From Flavobacteriales bacterium (GTDB taxonomy: Bacteria; Bacteroidota; Bacteroidia; Flavobacteriales_D; Sanyastnellaceae): 64,000 nucleotides of DNA. The stretch is from NCBI GenBank assembly GCA_947448135.1, contig CANFLZ010000008.1:1-64000 (forward strand), written 5' to 3'. The position numbers were made by a program, and so were the translations under genes. This document shows, one piece after another, positions 43,391-50,955 of the stretch (position 1 is its first letter; every line of letters begins with the position of its first letter). The notes below the pieces were generated by a model. It had not been told where the DNA came from, did not search any database, and saw nothing but the letters and a program-made list of their open reading frames with translations.

Positions 43391-45545
43391 AATTTTAGTG
43401 GCGATGCTCTTGTCCTTTCAATGGATGAGTGCGCAAGAAGGAATGTGGATTCCTTCAAAATTGGATGAGGTGATTGGAGATATGCAATCACGTGGATTAA
43501 AGTTGCAGGGTTCTGATTTATATGCAGCCCCAGCATCAAGTCTGAAAGATGCGGTAGTCTGGTTTGATATGGGGTGCACCGGTGAATTTGTGTCCAATCA
43601 AGGTTTGATTTTCACCAATCATCATTGTGGTTTTGATTACATTCAATCGCACAGCACCGTCGAAAACGACTATTTGACGAAAGGATTTTGGGCAAAGGAT
43701 TTTAAAGATGAGAAGCCATGTCCTGGTCTATCGATTTCCATTGTGGAATCGATTGAAGATGTAACCAACGAAATGAATGCCGGTTTAAACGGGGTATTGC
43801 CAGAAGAGCGCGCCTCTAAATTAAGTACCTTAAAAATGCAGTTTGCCAAAATTCCTGCTTTGCCGAATGGAAGAACTTGGGTTGCGGAAGGCAATGGTCC
43901 ATTTGGAAAGCAATGGGAAACGGCAGATGGAGCCTATTCATCATTTATTCGCGAGTACAATTACGGAACCCAGTTTTTTAGAATTGTATTAAAGACCTAC
44001 AGTGATGTGCGTTGGGTAGGAGCGCCGCCATCTGATATCGGAAAATTTGGTGGAGATACCGACAATTGGGTGTGGCCCCGTCATACAGGTGATTTTTCCG
44101 TGTTCAGAGCTTATGCCGATAAGAACAATGAACCAAGCGCTTACAATGCCAACAACCAACCTTATCAACCCAAACAATCGTTGACCATCAACATTGGAGG
44201 AGTAAAGGAAGGCGATTTTTCTATGGTGTATGGATTCCCAGGAAGAACAGAACATTTTTTACCATCGCCAGCCGTGGATTTCATGGTCAATGATCAGTTG
44301 CCCTTGCGCATTGGATTCAGAGATGTGGCGATGAAAGTGTTGAAGGAAAGAATGGCCAGCTCGGACAAGGTGCGCATTCAATATGCTGCCAAACAGAGCT
44401 CAGTAGCCAATGCATACATCAAATGGAAAGGTCAATTATTAGGATTGAAAAAATTTGATGTTGTTGAAATGAGAAAGCAAGAGGAGAAGGAATTGTCGGC
44501 ATCGGTGAATATCTCGCCAGTTGCAGTCATCGACTCATTGTACCGCGAGTATGGGGCCTATATTTTGGCCAATACAGCCTATGGGGAATTTATGAATGTG
44601 GGGCCAGAATTGTTCAAGACGGCATTGAAAATGAAGGATTTTGGTGAGATGAGCAAAAGTCCAGAATGGACCAAAGGAGTAGCAGAAGAGAAGTGGCAGG
44701 AAATGGCATTGTTCTATAAAGATTTTGATCCGATTACAGAACGCGATTTGTTTTTTGAAATGGCGCCGTTGTTGGTTCAGAAGGTAAGTGCTCGTTTGGA
44801 AGGCCAAGCGCTGCGTGATGCGCTTTCTGAAGCAGAAGATGATTGGGGTGGTGTATTGTACAATTTGTATGAAGAAAGTGCTTTTATGAAAGAAGCTAAT
44901 TTGCAGGCTTTGTTCTTAAAAGGAGATTTTGAAAAGATTTTTAATGATCCCGTTTACAAAATGGCCTTGGCATTGAGTGATCAGCACAAAGGTGTTGTGC
45001 GAACTAAATACCAAACCTTTTCAGCGGAACTGGAAAAGGCTTTGCAAGATTGGGTGACGATTCAAACCAATCAAAAGACGAAAGCGGCTCGTTGGTGTGA
45101 TGCCAATAGTACCTTGCGAGTTGCCTATGGCAAAGTGGGAGGAAGTCATCCCAAAGATGGAGTGACGTATGATTACACGACCACGACAGATGGAATTCTT
45201 CAAAAGGCAGCTACTGAAAATCCTGATTTTTATATTCATCCAGCTTTGGACTCTTTGTATCGAAATCACATTTTTGGCGGATATGATCAGCAAGGTGAAT
45301 TGCACGTCTGTTATACAGGTAGCAACCACACCACAGGAGGAAATAGCGGTTCGCCTGCGCTCAATGCAAAAGGTGAGTTAGTGGGAATCAATTTCGATCG
45401 ATCTTGGGAGAGTACAATGAGCGATGTGTATTTCAATCCATCGATTTGTAGAAACATCATGGTAGATATTCGGTATGTTTTATGGGTAATAGATGTATAC
45501 GCTGATGCGGATCGATTACTGGGTGAAATGAAGATCGTTAAGTAA
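43380..45545 (+). CDS. S46-family dipeptidyl-peptidase, DPP11 type
   Basis: A periplasmic exopeptidase that removes dipeptides from the N-terminus of oligopeptides. The start at 43380 (MKYRILVAMLLSFQWMSAQE) gives a signal peptide and 721 residues, the normal S46 length; the frame is open 36 nt upstream but without signal character. The catalytic His is in TNHHCGFD (81-82 region) and the Ser is Ser656 in GGNSGSP. The decisive residue is Arg674 in INFDRSWES: it aligns with Arg673 of P. gingivalis DPP11, whereas DPP7 has Gly there. DPP11 prefers Asp/Glu at the second position, so this enzyme should take acidic dipeptides. The terminator at 45548-45574 ends the operon. Confidence 0.9.
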   Translation: MKYRILVAMLLSFQWMSAQEGMWIPSKLDEVIGDMQSRGLKLQGSDLYAAPASSLKDAVVWFDMGCTGEFVSNQGLIFTNHHCGFDYIQSHSTVENDYLTKGFWAKDFKDEKPCPGLSISIVESIEDVTNEMNAGLNGVLPEERASKLSTLKMQFAKIPALPNGRTWVAEGNGPFGKQWETADGAYSSFIREYNYGTQFFRIVLKTYSDVRWVGAPPSDIGKFGGDTDNWVWPRHTGDFSVFRAYADKNNEPSAYNANNQPYQPKQSLTINIGGVKEGDFSMVYGFPGRTEHFLPSPAVDFMVNDQLPLRIGFRDVAMKVLKERMASSDKVRIQYAAKQSSVANAYIKWKGQLLGLKKFDVVEMRKQEEKELSASVNISPVAVIDSLYREYGAYILANTAYGEFMNVGPELFKTALKMKDFGEMSKSPEWTKGVAEEKWQEMALFYKDFDPITERDLFFEMAPLLVQKVSARLEGQALRDALSEAEDDWGGVLYNLYEESAFMKEANLQALFLKGDFEKIFNDPVYKMALALSDQHKGVVRTKYQTFSAELEKALQDWVTIQTNQKTKAARWCDANSTLRVAYGKVGGSHPKDGVTYDYTTTTDGILQKAATENPDFYIHPALDSLYRNHIFGGYDQQGELHVCYTGSNHTTGGNSGSPALNAKGELVGINFDRSWESTMSDVYFNPSICRNIMVDIRYVLWVIDVYADADRLLGEMKIVK

Positions 45546-45547
45546 CC

Positions 45548-45574
45548 AAAAAGGGAGTTTAACTCCCTTTTTTT
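45548..45574 (+). terminator. Intrinsic terminator after the DPP11-type gene
   Basis: GGGAG (45553-45557) and CTCCC (45563-45567), extended by A-T pairs to a 10-bp stem with loop TTTAA, followed by a T-run to 45574. The A-run before and T-run after make it potentially bidirectional. Confidence 0.85.
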
Positions 45575-45592
45575 ATTGGTAACATAAGTTAC

Positions 45593-45622
45593 TTTGGGCG
45601 GGAGAATTGTGCCGCACTTTTG
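45593..45622 (+). promoter_or_regulatory. Candidate promoter of the sulfur operon
   Basis: TTTG (45593-45596) and CACTTTTG (45615-45622) are 18 nt apart; the -7 differs from TAnnTTTG at its first base, as in the thiolase and peroxiredoxin promoters. The start codon is 27 nt downstream. Confidence 0.42.
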
Positions 45623-45649
45623 TGTTTTCCATATGACTAAAGCATTGAA

Positions 45650-46441
45650 ATGATTGTAGCTGGGTATTTATTGGCTGTTTTAATTGGAATTATCCTCGGA
45701 TTGATTGGCGGTGGTGGTAGTATGTTGACACTCCCATTATTGGTTTATATTTTCGGGGTAGACATAGTTTCAGCTACTGGGTATACAATGTTCATTGTAG
45801 GGGTAACCGGCGCTGTCGGGGCATTTTCCTATATCAAGAATGGATGGGTCAATTTGAAAAATGCCATTGCTTTTGGAATTCCCTCGATGCTTATTGTTTT
45901 TTTGACACGCAATTGGCTAATGCCTCAAATTCCAATGGTTATCTTTCAATACAATGCGTTCCAATTGACGAAACCAGATTTTATCATGTTGCTTTTTGCG
46001 GTGATCATGGTAGCGGCGTCAATGGCAATGATCAAAAAGTCGAAGCCTGTGGTTCCACAATTGATTGCGCCGATGAATCTAAAGATGATCGTCTTGAATG
46101 GAATTGTTGTTGGCTTGGTTTCGGGATTTGTGGGCGCAGGTGGAGGGTTTTTGATTATCCCAGCCTTGGTCATTTTTTCTAAACTGCCCATGAAAGCTGC
46201 AATTGGCACTTCTTTGATGATCATAACCGCTAATTCGATTGTAGGCTTTTCGGGAGAATGGGGAAATCACCAAATGGATTGGAATTTATTATTGTCGGTG
46301 ACGAGTGCAACAGTTATTGGTATTTTTGTAGGAACAAAAGTGTCTACGAAAATAGATGGAGCTAACTTGAAACCAGTATTTGGTTGGTTTGTTTTGCTGA
46401 TGGGTATTTATATAGTAGTGAAAGAGACACTTTTGAAATAA
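45650..46441 (+). CDS. TauE/SafE-family sulfite/sulfonate exporter
   Basis: A 263-residue inner-membrane permease with about eight hydrophobic segments in two homologous halves. The repeated signature is visible twice: LGLIGGGGSMLTLPLLVYIF near residue 14 and SGFVGAGGGFLIIPALVIFS near 157, then AAIGTSLMIITANSIVGF. TauE/SafE proteins export sulfite, sulfoacetate or similar anions. It is the first gene of a unit with a persulfide dioxygenase-like MBL/rhodanese fusion (8-bp gap) and a single-domain rhodanese, so sulfite produced by sulfur oxidation is the likely cargo. Confidence 0.9.
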   Translation: MIVAGYLLAVLIGIILGLIGGGGSMLTLPLLVYIFGVDIVSATGYTMFIVGVTGAVGAFSYIKNGWVNLKNAIAFGIPSMLIVFLTRNWLMPQIPMVIFQYNAFQLTKPDFIMLLFAVIMVAASMAMIKKSKPVVPQLIAPMNLKMIVLNGIVVGLVSGFVGAGGGFLIIPALVIFSKLPMKAAIGTSLMIITANSIVGFSGEWGNHQMDWNLLLSVTSATVIGIFVGTKVSTKIDGANLKPVFGWFVLLMGIYIVVKETLLK

Positions 46442-46449
46442 ATGAAACT

Positions 46450-47859
46450 ATGAAAATAGAACAGATTTATACGGGCTGTTTGGCGCAAGGCGCCTATTAC
46501 ATCCATTCCAATGGTGAAGCAGCAATTATTGACCCTCTTCGTGAGATTCAACCCTATTTGGATCGTTTGAAAAAGGATGATGTTCAATTGAAGTACATCT
46601 TCGAAACGCACTTTCATGCGGATTTTGTTTCGGGCCATCTTGATCTGGCAAAAGCAACAGGTGCAAAAATTGTCTATGGACCCAACGCGGTTCCTGGTTT
46701 TGAATGTGTTGTTGCAAAAGACAACGAAGTCTTTGTGATTGGTAACATTCAAATTGTTGCTTTACATACCCCAGGCCATACAATGGAAAGTACCACATAC
46801 TTGTTGAGAGATGAGCAGCAAAAAGATCACGCGATTTTCTCAGGCGATACGCTTTTCCTAGGGGATGTAGGAAGACCAGATTTGGCGCAGAAGGCGGCAA
46901 ATATGACCCAAGAAGAACTTGCAGGTTGTCTTTACGATAGTCTCAATAGCAAGATATTGCCTTTGGCTGATGATGTTATTGTTTATCCAGCACACGGAGC
47001 AGGAAGTGCTTGCGGAAAAAATATGATGAAGGAAACGGTGGATACTTTGGGTAATCAGAAAAAAATGAACTATGCCTTAAATCAACCATCGAAAGAAGCA
47101 TTTATTGCGGCTGTCCTCGATGGATTGACACCCCCCCCTGCTTATTTCGGGATGAATGTTGCCATGAATAAAAATGGATATACTTCATTTGATACCGTTA
47201 GAAACAATGGGCTTCGTGCATTGGATGTGGCTGCTTTTGAAGTGGCAGCAGAAGAGACAGGTGCTCTGATTTTGGATACTAGAAATAGTGATGAATTTGC
47301 CAAAGGATTCATTCCGGGATCAATCAATATTGGTGTCGTAGGTGATTTTGCTCCTTGGGTAGGAGCGATGGTTGGGGATGTCAATCAGCCCATTTTATTG
47401 GTGGTTGACGCAGGCAAAGAAGAAGAAGTAGTGACGAGATTAGCACGTGTAGGATTTGACCATCAATTGGGCTTCCTGTCGGGTGGATTTCAATCATGGG
47501 TTTCCGAAGGAAAAAATATTGAAACGATTCACCGAATTTCACCTGAAAAATTTGCAGAACAATGGAATGATAAATCGGTGGTGATCGATGTGCGAAAAGA
47601 AACAGAATATGCCGCAGAACATGTGGACGAAGCGTATAACAAGCCTTTGGCGATAATCAATGAGTGGACGAAAGATATCAATCCTGATCAGCACTTTTTC
47701 TTGCATTGCGCGGGAGGCTACCGCAGCATGATTGCAGCGAGTATTTTAGCGTCTAGGGGATATCGAAATTTTTCAGAGGTTGCCCAAGGATTCAAAGGCA
47801 TATCAAGCACTTCAGTGCCAAAGAGCAATTTTGTTTGTCAAAGTAAAATAATGAAGTAA
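46450..47859 (+). CDS. Metallo-beta-lactamase-fold persulfide dioxygenase-like protein fused to two rhodanese domains
   Basis: A 469-residue cytosolic sulfur enzyme. The start at 46450 (MKIEQIYTGCLAQGAYYIHS) begins at the MBL core; the frame is open upstream into tauE but without support. The metal motif is HFHADF at 54-59: Phe replaces the second-site His of HxHxDH, which agrees with the mononuclear-iron ETHE1/persulfide dioxygenase group. Residues about 260-350 are a rhodanese domain with Asp where the active Cys should be (VVDAGKEEE), so probably inactive; residues about 365-460 are a second with Cys420 in LHCAGGYRS. It likely oxidises glutathione- or cysteine-persulfide to sulfite. A C8 tract at 47131-47138 lies between the two halves. 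Confidence 0.88.
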   Translation: MKIEQIYTGCLAQGAYYIHSNGEAAIIDPLREIQPYLDRLKKDDVQLKYIFETHFHADFVSGHLDLAKATGAKIVYGPNAVPGFECVVAKDNEVFVIGNIQIVALHTPGHTMESTTYLLRDEQQKDHAIFSGDTLFLGDVGRPDLAQKAANMTQEELAGCLYDSLNSKILPLADDVIVYPAHGAGSACGKNMMKETVDTLGNQKKMNYALNQPSKEAFIAAVLDGLTPPPAYFGMNVAMNKNGYTSFDTVRNNGLRALDVAAFEVAAEETGALILDTRNSDEFAKGFIPGSINIGVVGDFAPWVGAMVGDVNQPILLVVDAGKEEEVVTRLARVGFDHQLGFLSGGFQSWVSEGKNIETIHRISPEKFAEQWNDKSVVIDVRKETEYAAEHVDEAYNKPLAIINEWTKDINPDQHFFLHCAGGYRSMIAASILASRGYRNFSEVAQGFKGISSTSVPKSNFVCQSKIMK

Positions 47860-47865
47860 AGAGTT

Positions 47866-48135
47866 ATGCTAAAAGATTGGATAGAACAAGGAGCGTTTTT
47901 GGTAGATGTCAGAACGCACGAAGAATGGAACGAAGGACATGTCATTGCATCGGTGAATATCCCTTTGGATGAATTGTCTGATCGCATGGCTGAATTTGAA
48001 GGAAAAGACAAAATTGTTTTCTTCTGCAGAAGTGGTGGCCGCAGCGGAATGGCCAAAATGATTTTGCAGAGCCAAGGATTTACCAATGTGGAGAACGGCG
48101 GTACTTGGCAAGATGTCAAACAATTTATTGATTGA
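47866..48135 (+). CDS. Single-domain rhodanese (sulfurtransferase)
   Basis: An 89-residue GlpE-like sulfurtransferase that carries sulfane sulfur on an active-site cysteine. The catalytic loop FFCRSGGRS has Cys54; LVDVRTHEEWNEGHVIASVN at 12-31 is the conserved CH2A motif. Cytosolic, no signal peptide. It follows the MBL/rhodanese fusion by 6 bp, so it is co-transcribed and may deliver persulfide to or from it. CRSGGRS is a six-residue loop after the cysteine, the length associated with sulfur rather than phosphate substrates. Confidence 0.92.
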   Translation: MLKDWIEQGAFLVDVRTHEEWNEGHVIASVNIPLDELSDRMAEFEGKDKIVFFCRSGGRSGMAKMILQSQGFTNVENGGTWQDVKQFID

Positions 48136-48174
48136 TTTGAACGAATTACGGGCTGATTTGTACAGCCGTCAAAA

Positions 48175-50322
48175 ATGATTTTGCGTATTCTTTTGCTCAG
48201 CTTTTTTTTAGGCTTTTTGGCGATGTTCAGTTCCAGTCAAAATTGCCAATTCGACTCTTATAGCAAAAAGGGTAGCCTTTATTTTTTCTCGACGTATTTT
48301 GAAAATTACACTTCGCCTAGAGAAGGTGAGTGTGTTTTATCCGACAATCAAGGTCGTATTTATCAGCGACGCGTTTTTAAAAATGGTGTTATTTACGAGG
48401 AATACACCGTCCATTATGAATCTCAAAAGCCTTATACGATATACCATAGAATAGATCGAGATTCCATCATTGGTGAAGCCAAGTACCACGATGTTTTAGG
48501 AAGGCTTCAGCAAAAGGTAATTTATTACTGGAGCAAAGAGCATCGACGTTCTTTCAGGCAGATAGATTACTATTTGAATGGAAAACCAAAATCGGAATCT
48601 AATTTCACAATGATCCCATTGGCTGAAATGTTAGCTTATGGATATCCAATGCCTCCCGATCACATCATCGATGCGGAGGGATACGCCGATGACATTGTGC
48701 CATCGGGTTGGGAATTGCAATATCATGAAAATGGTCGATTGAAATCGAAGAAATTTCATCGGTTAATTGTGGTGGATAACGCAAGCGACTTGGATCAGTA
48801 TTCTCTAGAAGGACGCTATGAAGAGTATTATGAAAACGGAAAATTAAAAGAGTCCGGATTTTATAAAAATGGTAATCAAGATAGTCTTTGCCTTTCCTAT
48901 TATCCTGATGGAAAAATCATGTCGCAAAAAACTTTCAAAGATGTCGTTGGGATTGGTGTTTGGCGTTCCTATCATCCCAATGGAATAACAAGTTGCGAAC
49001 AGTTTTTCAATGAAGATATTTATGATGTATTTACGCCCCATGAAAAAAAATACGATGAAAATGGTCAGCTGATCAAAGAAAAAAAGATTGATTCTCGTGG
49101 TAATGGTTTTATGCGTGAGTTTTATCCCAATGGCGATCTTGCCAAAGAAGAAATTTATGAGCATGGCCCAAGAGAAGTGAGTCGTCAGAGATTGTTTTAT
49201 CCGAACCGACAATTGAAACAACTCGCTTATTTCTATCCCAAAAACGATACTAGTTTTGTTTCTTACTATGAGAACGGTCAATTAGAGACTTATACCAGCA
49301 ATGGAATTCACAGGAATTACCAAGTACAATATTTCCCCAATGGACAATTGAAGATGCACTACGAGTCTTCGGCAATGCTGGATTACAACTCATATCTGCA
49401 TGAGACCTATCAAGAAAATGGATCGATGCTTCAACTTATTAAATGTGTGAAGGATACAATTTTGGAAGAATACTATTACCGAAACGGTCAGAAGAAGCGA
49501 TCACTTCGAAAAGAGAAAAATCTATTGACTGGAAATTACTTAGAATGGGATAGCTTGGGAACTCAACTCTCCAATTGTCAATATCAAAAGGGGTTCAGGA
49601 TTTCTGCTGAAAAGGTAAGGAAGAGAACAATGAACAAGCTTTCTAATGATGAGGAGAATAATATTCAGGCTTGGTTACTAGCGAGTTTAGAAAGCAGTTA
49701 TCAGTACAGAAATTCAGTTGGATTGAATAAGATGATATCGAATGATTCATTGCAAATTATGATCAAAGATTTGCAACGAGCTATTTCATTGATGCCAGAT
49801 GAATGGCGATTCGAGGTTCCTGATGTGAGTATGCCAGAGATGGAAGTTTCAAATGATTTGATCTTCCATTATCATTTTGTAATCAAAGATGAAGCTAGCG
49901 ATAGTGTTTATCAGAATTGGATGCGTTTCTGCAAAGAGAAGAAACTTCATGTAGTCAAAGAGGAAGTGGCCAATGGGAATTGGCGTTCTGGTGAATTGGA
50001 GTCTATAGATTTTTATTCGGCACAGTTGATTCGTGAATCTTTTATTCAAAGGTTCCCGAAATCAATTGTAGATATTACCCTAAAGCCAAGGTGGGTGCCT
50101 CATGAAAATATGGTGGAGCCTGCTTCAAAAACGTATGCTTGGAGGCAAACTGCCACAATTGATTTGAAGTATGTTTCCCAATTATCTGTGGTGTTGATCA
50201 ATTGGAATACGGCAAGTGGATTGCGAATGTTTTCCTTATATCCGGATGATTTGGAATGCTACAACAAAAGCTGGAATTGGGAAATTCCAGTTTTTGATGG
50301 GCCAAGAATACCATGGGATTAA
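48175..50322 (+). CDS. Exported protein with MORN-like (YwqK-type) repeats
   Basis: A 715-residue protein with signal peptide MILRILLLSFFLGFLAMFSS (cut before QNC). Residues about 110-460 consist of many degenerate antitoxin-YwqK/MORN-variant repeats of the form Y-x-x-N/D-G-x-h-x-x-x-x-x-h: YHENGRLKSKKF, YYENGKLKESGFYKNG, YYPDGKIMSQKTF, YHPNGITSCEQFF, FYPNGDLAKEEIY, FYPNRQLKQLAYF, YYENGQLETYTSNG, YFPNGQLKMHYES. The C-terminal 240 residues are different, with a charged/helical part (VRKRTMNKLSNDEENN) and two Trp-rich strands. Repeats of this class are frequent in Bacteroidota and their role is mostly unknown; they may bind surfaces or membranes. The stop interlocks with that of the peroxiredoxin gene (TTAA). 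Confidence 0.8.
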   Translation: MILRILLLSFFLGFLAMFSSSQNCQFDSYSKKGSLYFFSTYFENYTSPREGECVLSDNQGRIYQRRVFKNGVIYEEYTVHYESQKPYTIYHRIDRDSIIGEAKYHDVLGRLQQKVIYYWSKEHRRSFRQIDYYLNGKPKSESNFTMIPLAEMLAYGYPMPPDHIIDAEGYADDIVPSGWELQYHENGRLKSKKFHRLIVVDNASDLDQYSLEGRYEEYYENGKLKESGFYKNGNQDSLCLSYYPDGKIMSQKTFKDVVGIGVWRSYHPNGITSCEQFFNEDIYDVFTPHEKKYDENGQLIKEKKIDSRGNGFMREFYPNGDLAKEEIYEHGPREVSRQRLFYPNRQLKQLAYFYPKNDTSFVSYYENGQLETYTSNGIHRNYQVQYFPNGQLKMHYESSAMLDYNSYLHETYQENGSMLQLIKCVKDTILEEYYYRNGQKKRSLRKEKNLLTGNYLEWDSLGTQLSNCQYQKGFRISAEKVRKRTMNKLSNDEENNIQAWLLASLESSYQYRNSVGLNKMISNDSLQIMIKDLQRAISLMPDEWRFEVPDVSMPEMEVSNDLIFHYHFVIKDEASDSVYQNWMRFCKEKKLHVVKEEVANGNWRSGELESIDFYSAQLIRESFIQRFPKSIVDITLKPRWVPHENMVEPASKTYAWRQTATIDLKYVSQLSVVLINWNTASGLRMFSLYPDDLECYNKSWNWEIPVFDGPRIPWD

Positions 50323-50870
50323 CCCAAAGTAAGGTCTCCTTTTTTCCAATTGCAAGGAGTTTTTTCCCCTGTTTGCAGGGCATCTAAAACACGAATGACC
50401 TCATCTACATTTCGACCTACATTCATATCGTTGACGCAAATCCAGCGCACTGTTCCTTGAGGATCGACAATCAATGTTGCACGATAAGCAACGCCTTCTT
50501 CTTCATCCAAAATTCCCAGTGCTGTGGCCAATGATTTGTTGGTGTCTGCAAGCATAGGCATTCTCAGTTCTTTCAATCCTGGATGTTGAAGTCGCCATGC
50601 CAAATGAACAAATTCCGTATCTGTTGAAGCCCCTACCAGCAAAGTGTTTTTAGATTGAAACTGTGCATGCGCATTGTCGAATTCAATAATTTCTGTCGGG
50701 CAGACAAACGTGAAATCTTTGGGCCACCAAAACAACACCAGCCATTTGTTTTCGATTTGATGTGTATCATTTTGCCATGTAGAAAATTCTTTCCCCGGTG
50801 CAATATCAACCACCGTTTTTTTCTTAAAGTCGGGTAGAGCACTTCCCAATGTAATCATATTGTTTTTCAT
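50319..50870 (-). CDS. Peroxiredoxin of the AhpC/TSA family
   Basis: Reduces H2O2, organic peroxides or peroxynitrite through a peroxidatic cysteine. The start at 50870 (MKNNMITLGSALPDFKKKTV) is preferred over 50912 because the longer form precedes the promoter; Met5 is a further alternative. The 183-residue product has Cys57 in DFTFVCPTE, and a C-terminal Cys173 in TPCNWKKG as the expected resolving residue, which is the AhpC-type C-x-W motif; Cys145 is additional. Its promoter region is shared with a divergent OxyR, so it is a likely OxyR target. No AhpF is next to it; the reductant is unknown. Confidence 0.9.
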   Translation of the reverse strand: MKNNMITLGSALPDFKKKTVVDIAPGKEFSTWQNDTHQIENKWLVLFWWPKDFTFVCPTEIIEFDNAHAQFQSKNTLLVGASTDTEFVHLAWRLQHPGLKELRMPMLADTNKSLATALGILDEEEGVAYRATLIVDPQGTVRWICVNDMNVGRNVDEVIRVLDALQTGEKTPCNWKKGDLTLG

Positions 50871-50888
50871 TTTATGTGTTTTATGGGG

Positions 50889-50920
50889 CAAAGTTGAATT
50901 GATTTTTGTCATAAGTCAAA
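50889..50920 (-). promoter_or_regulatory. Promoter of the peroxiredoxin gene
   Basis: On the minus strand TTTG (plus-strand CAAA at 50917-50920) and CAACTTTG (plus-strand 50889-50896) are 20 nt apart. The -7 is one base from TAnnTTTG. The start is 18 nt downstream. Its -33 lies inside a dyad at 50917-50939 that reaches the -7 of the oxyR gene. Confidence 0.5.
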
Positions 50921-50939
50921 TTGATAATATTTATATTTG
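50905..50939 (+). promoter_or_regulatory. Promoter of oxyR with overlapping dyad
   Basis: TTTG (50905-50908) and TATATTTG (50932-50939) are 23 nt apart; ATG is 16 nt downstream. Positions 50917-50939 form an imperfect 23-bp dyad with arms CAAAT and ATTTG, the T-N11-A type spacing expected of LysR-family operators, spanning elements of both divergent promoters. Confidence 0.5.
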
Positions 50940-50955
50940 AATAGATTTTGTAAAT

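Noticed and set aside
48151..48167. Hairpin GGCTG/CAGCC before the MORN gene considered as a terminator of the sulfur operon
   Set aside because: Short stem with a bulge and no T-run after it; too weak to call.
48844..49281. 145-residue open frame on the minus strand
   Set aside because: Mirror of the MORN-like repeats; long only because the repeats avoid certain codons.
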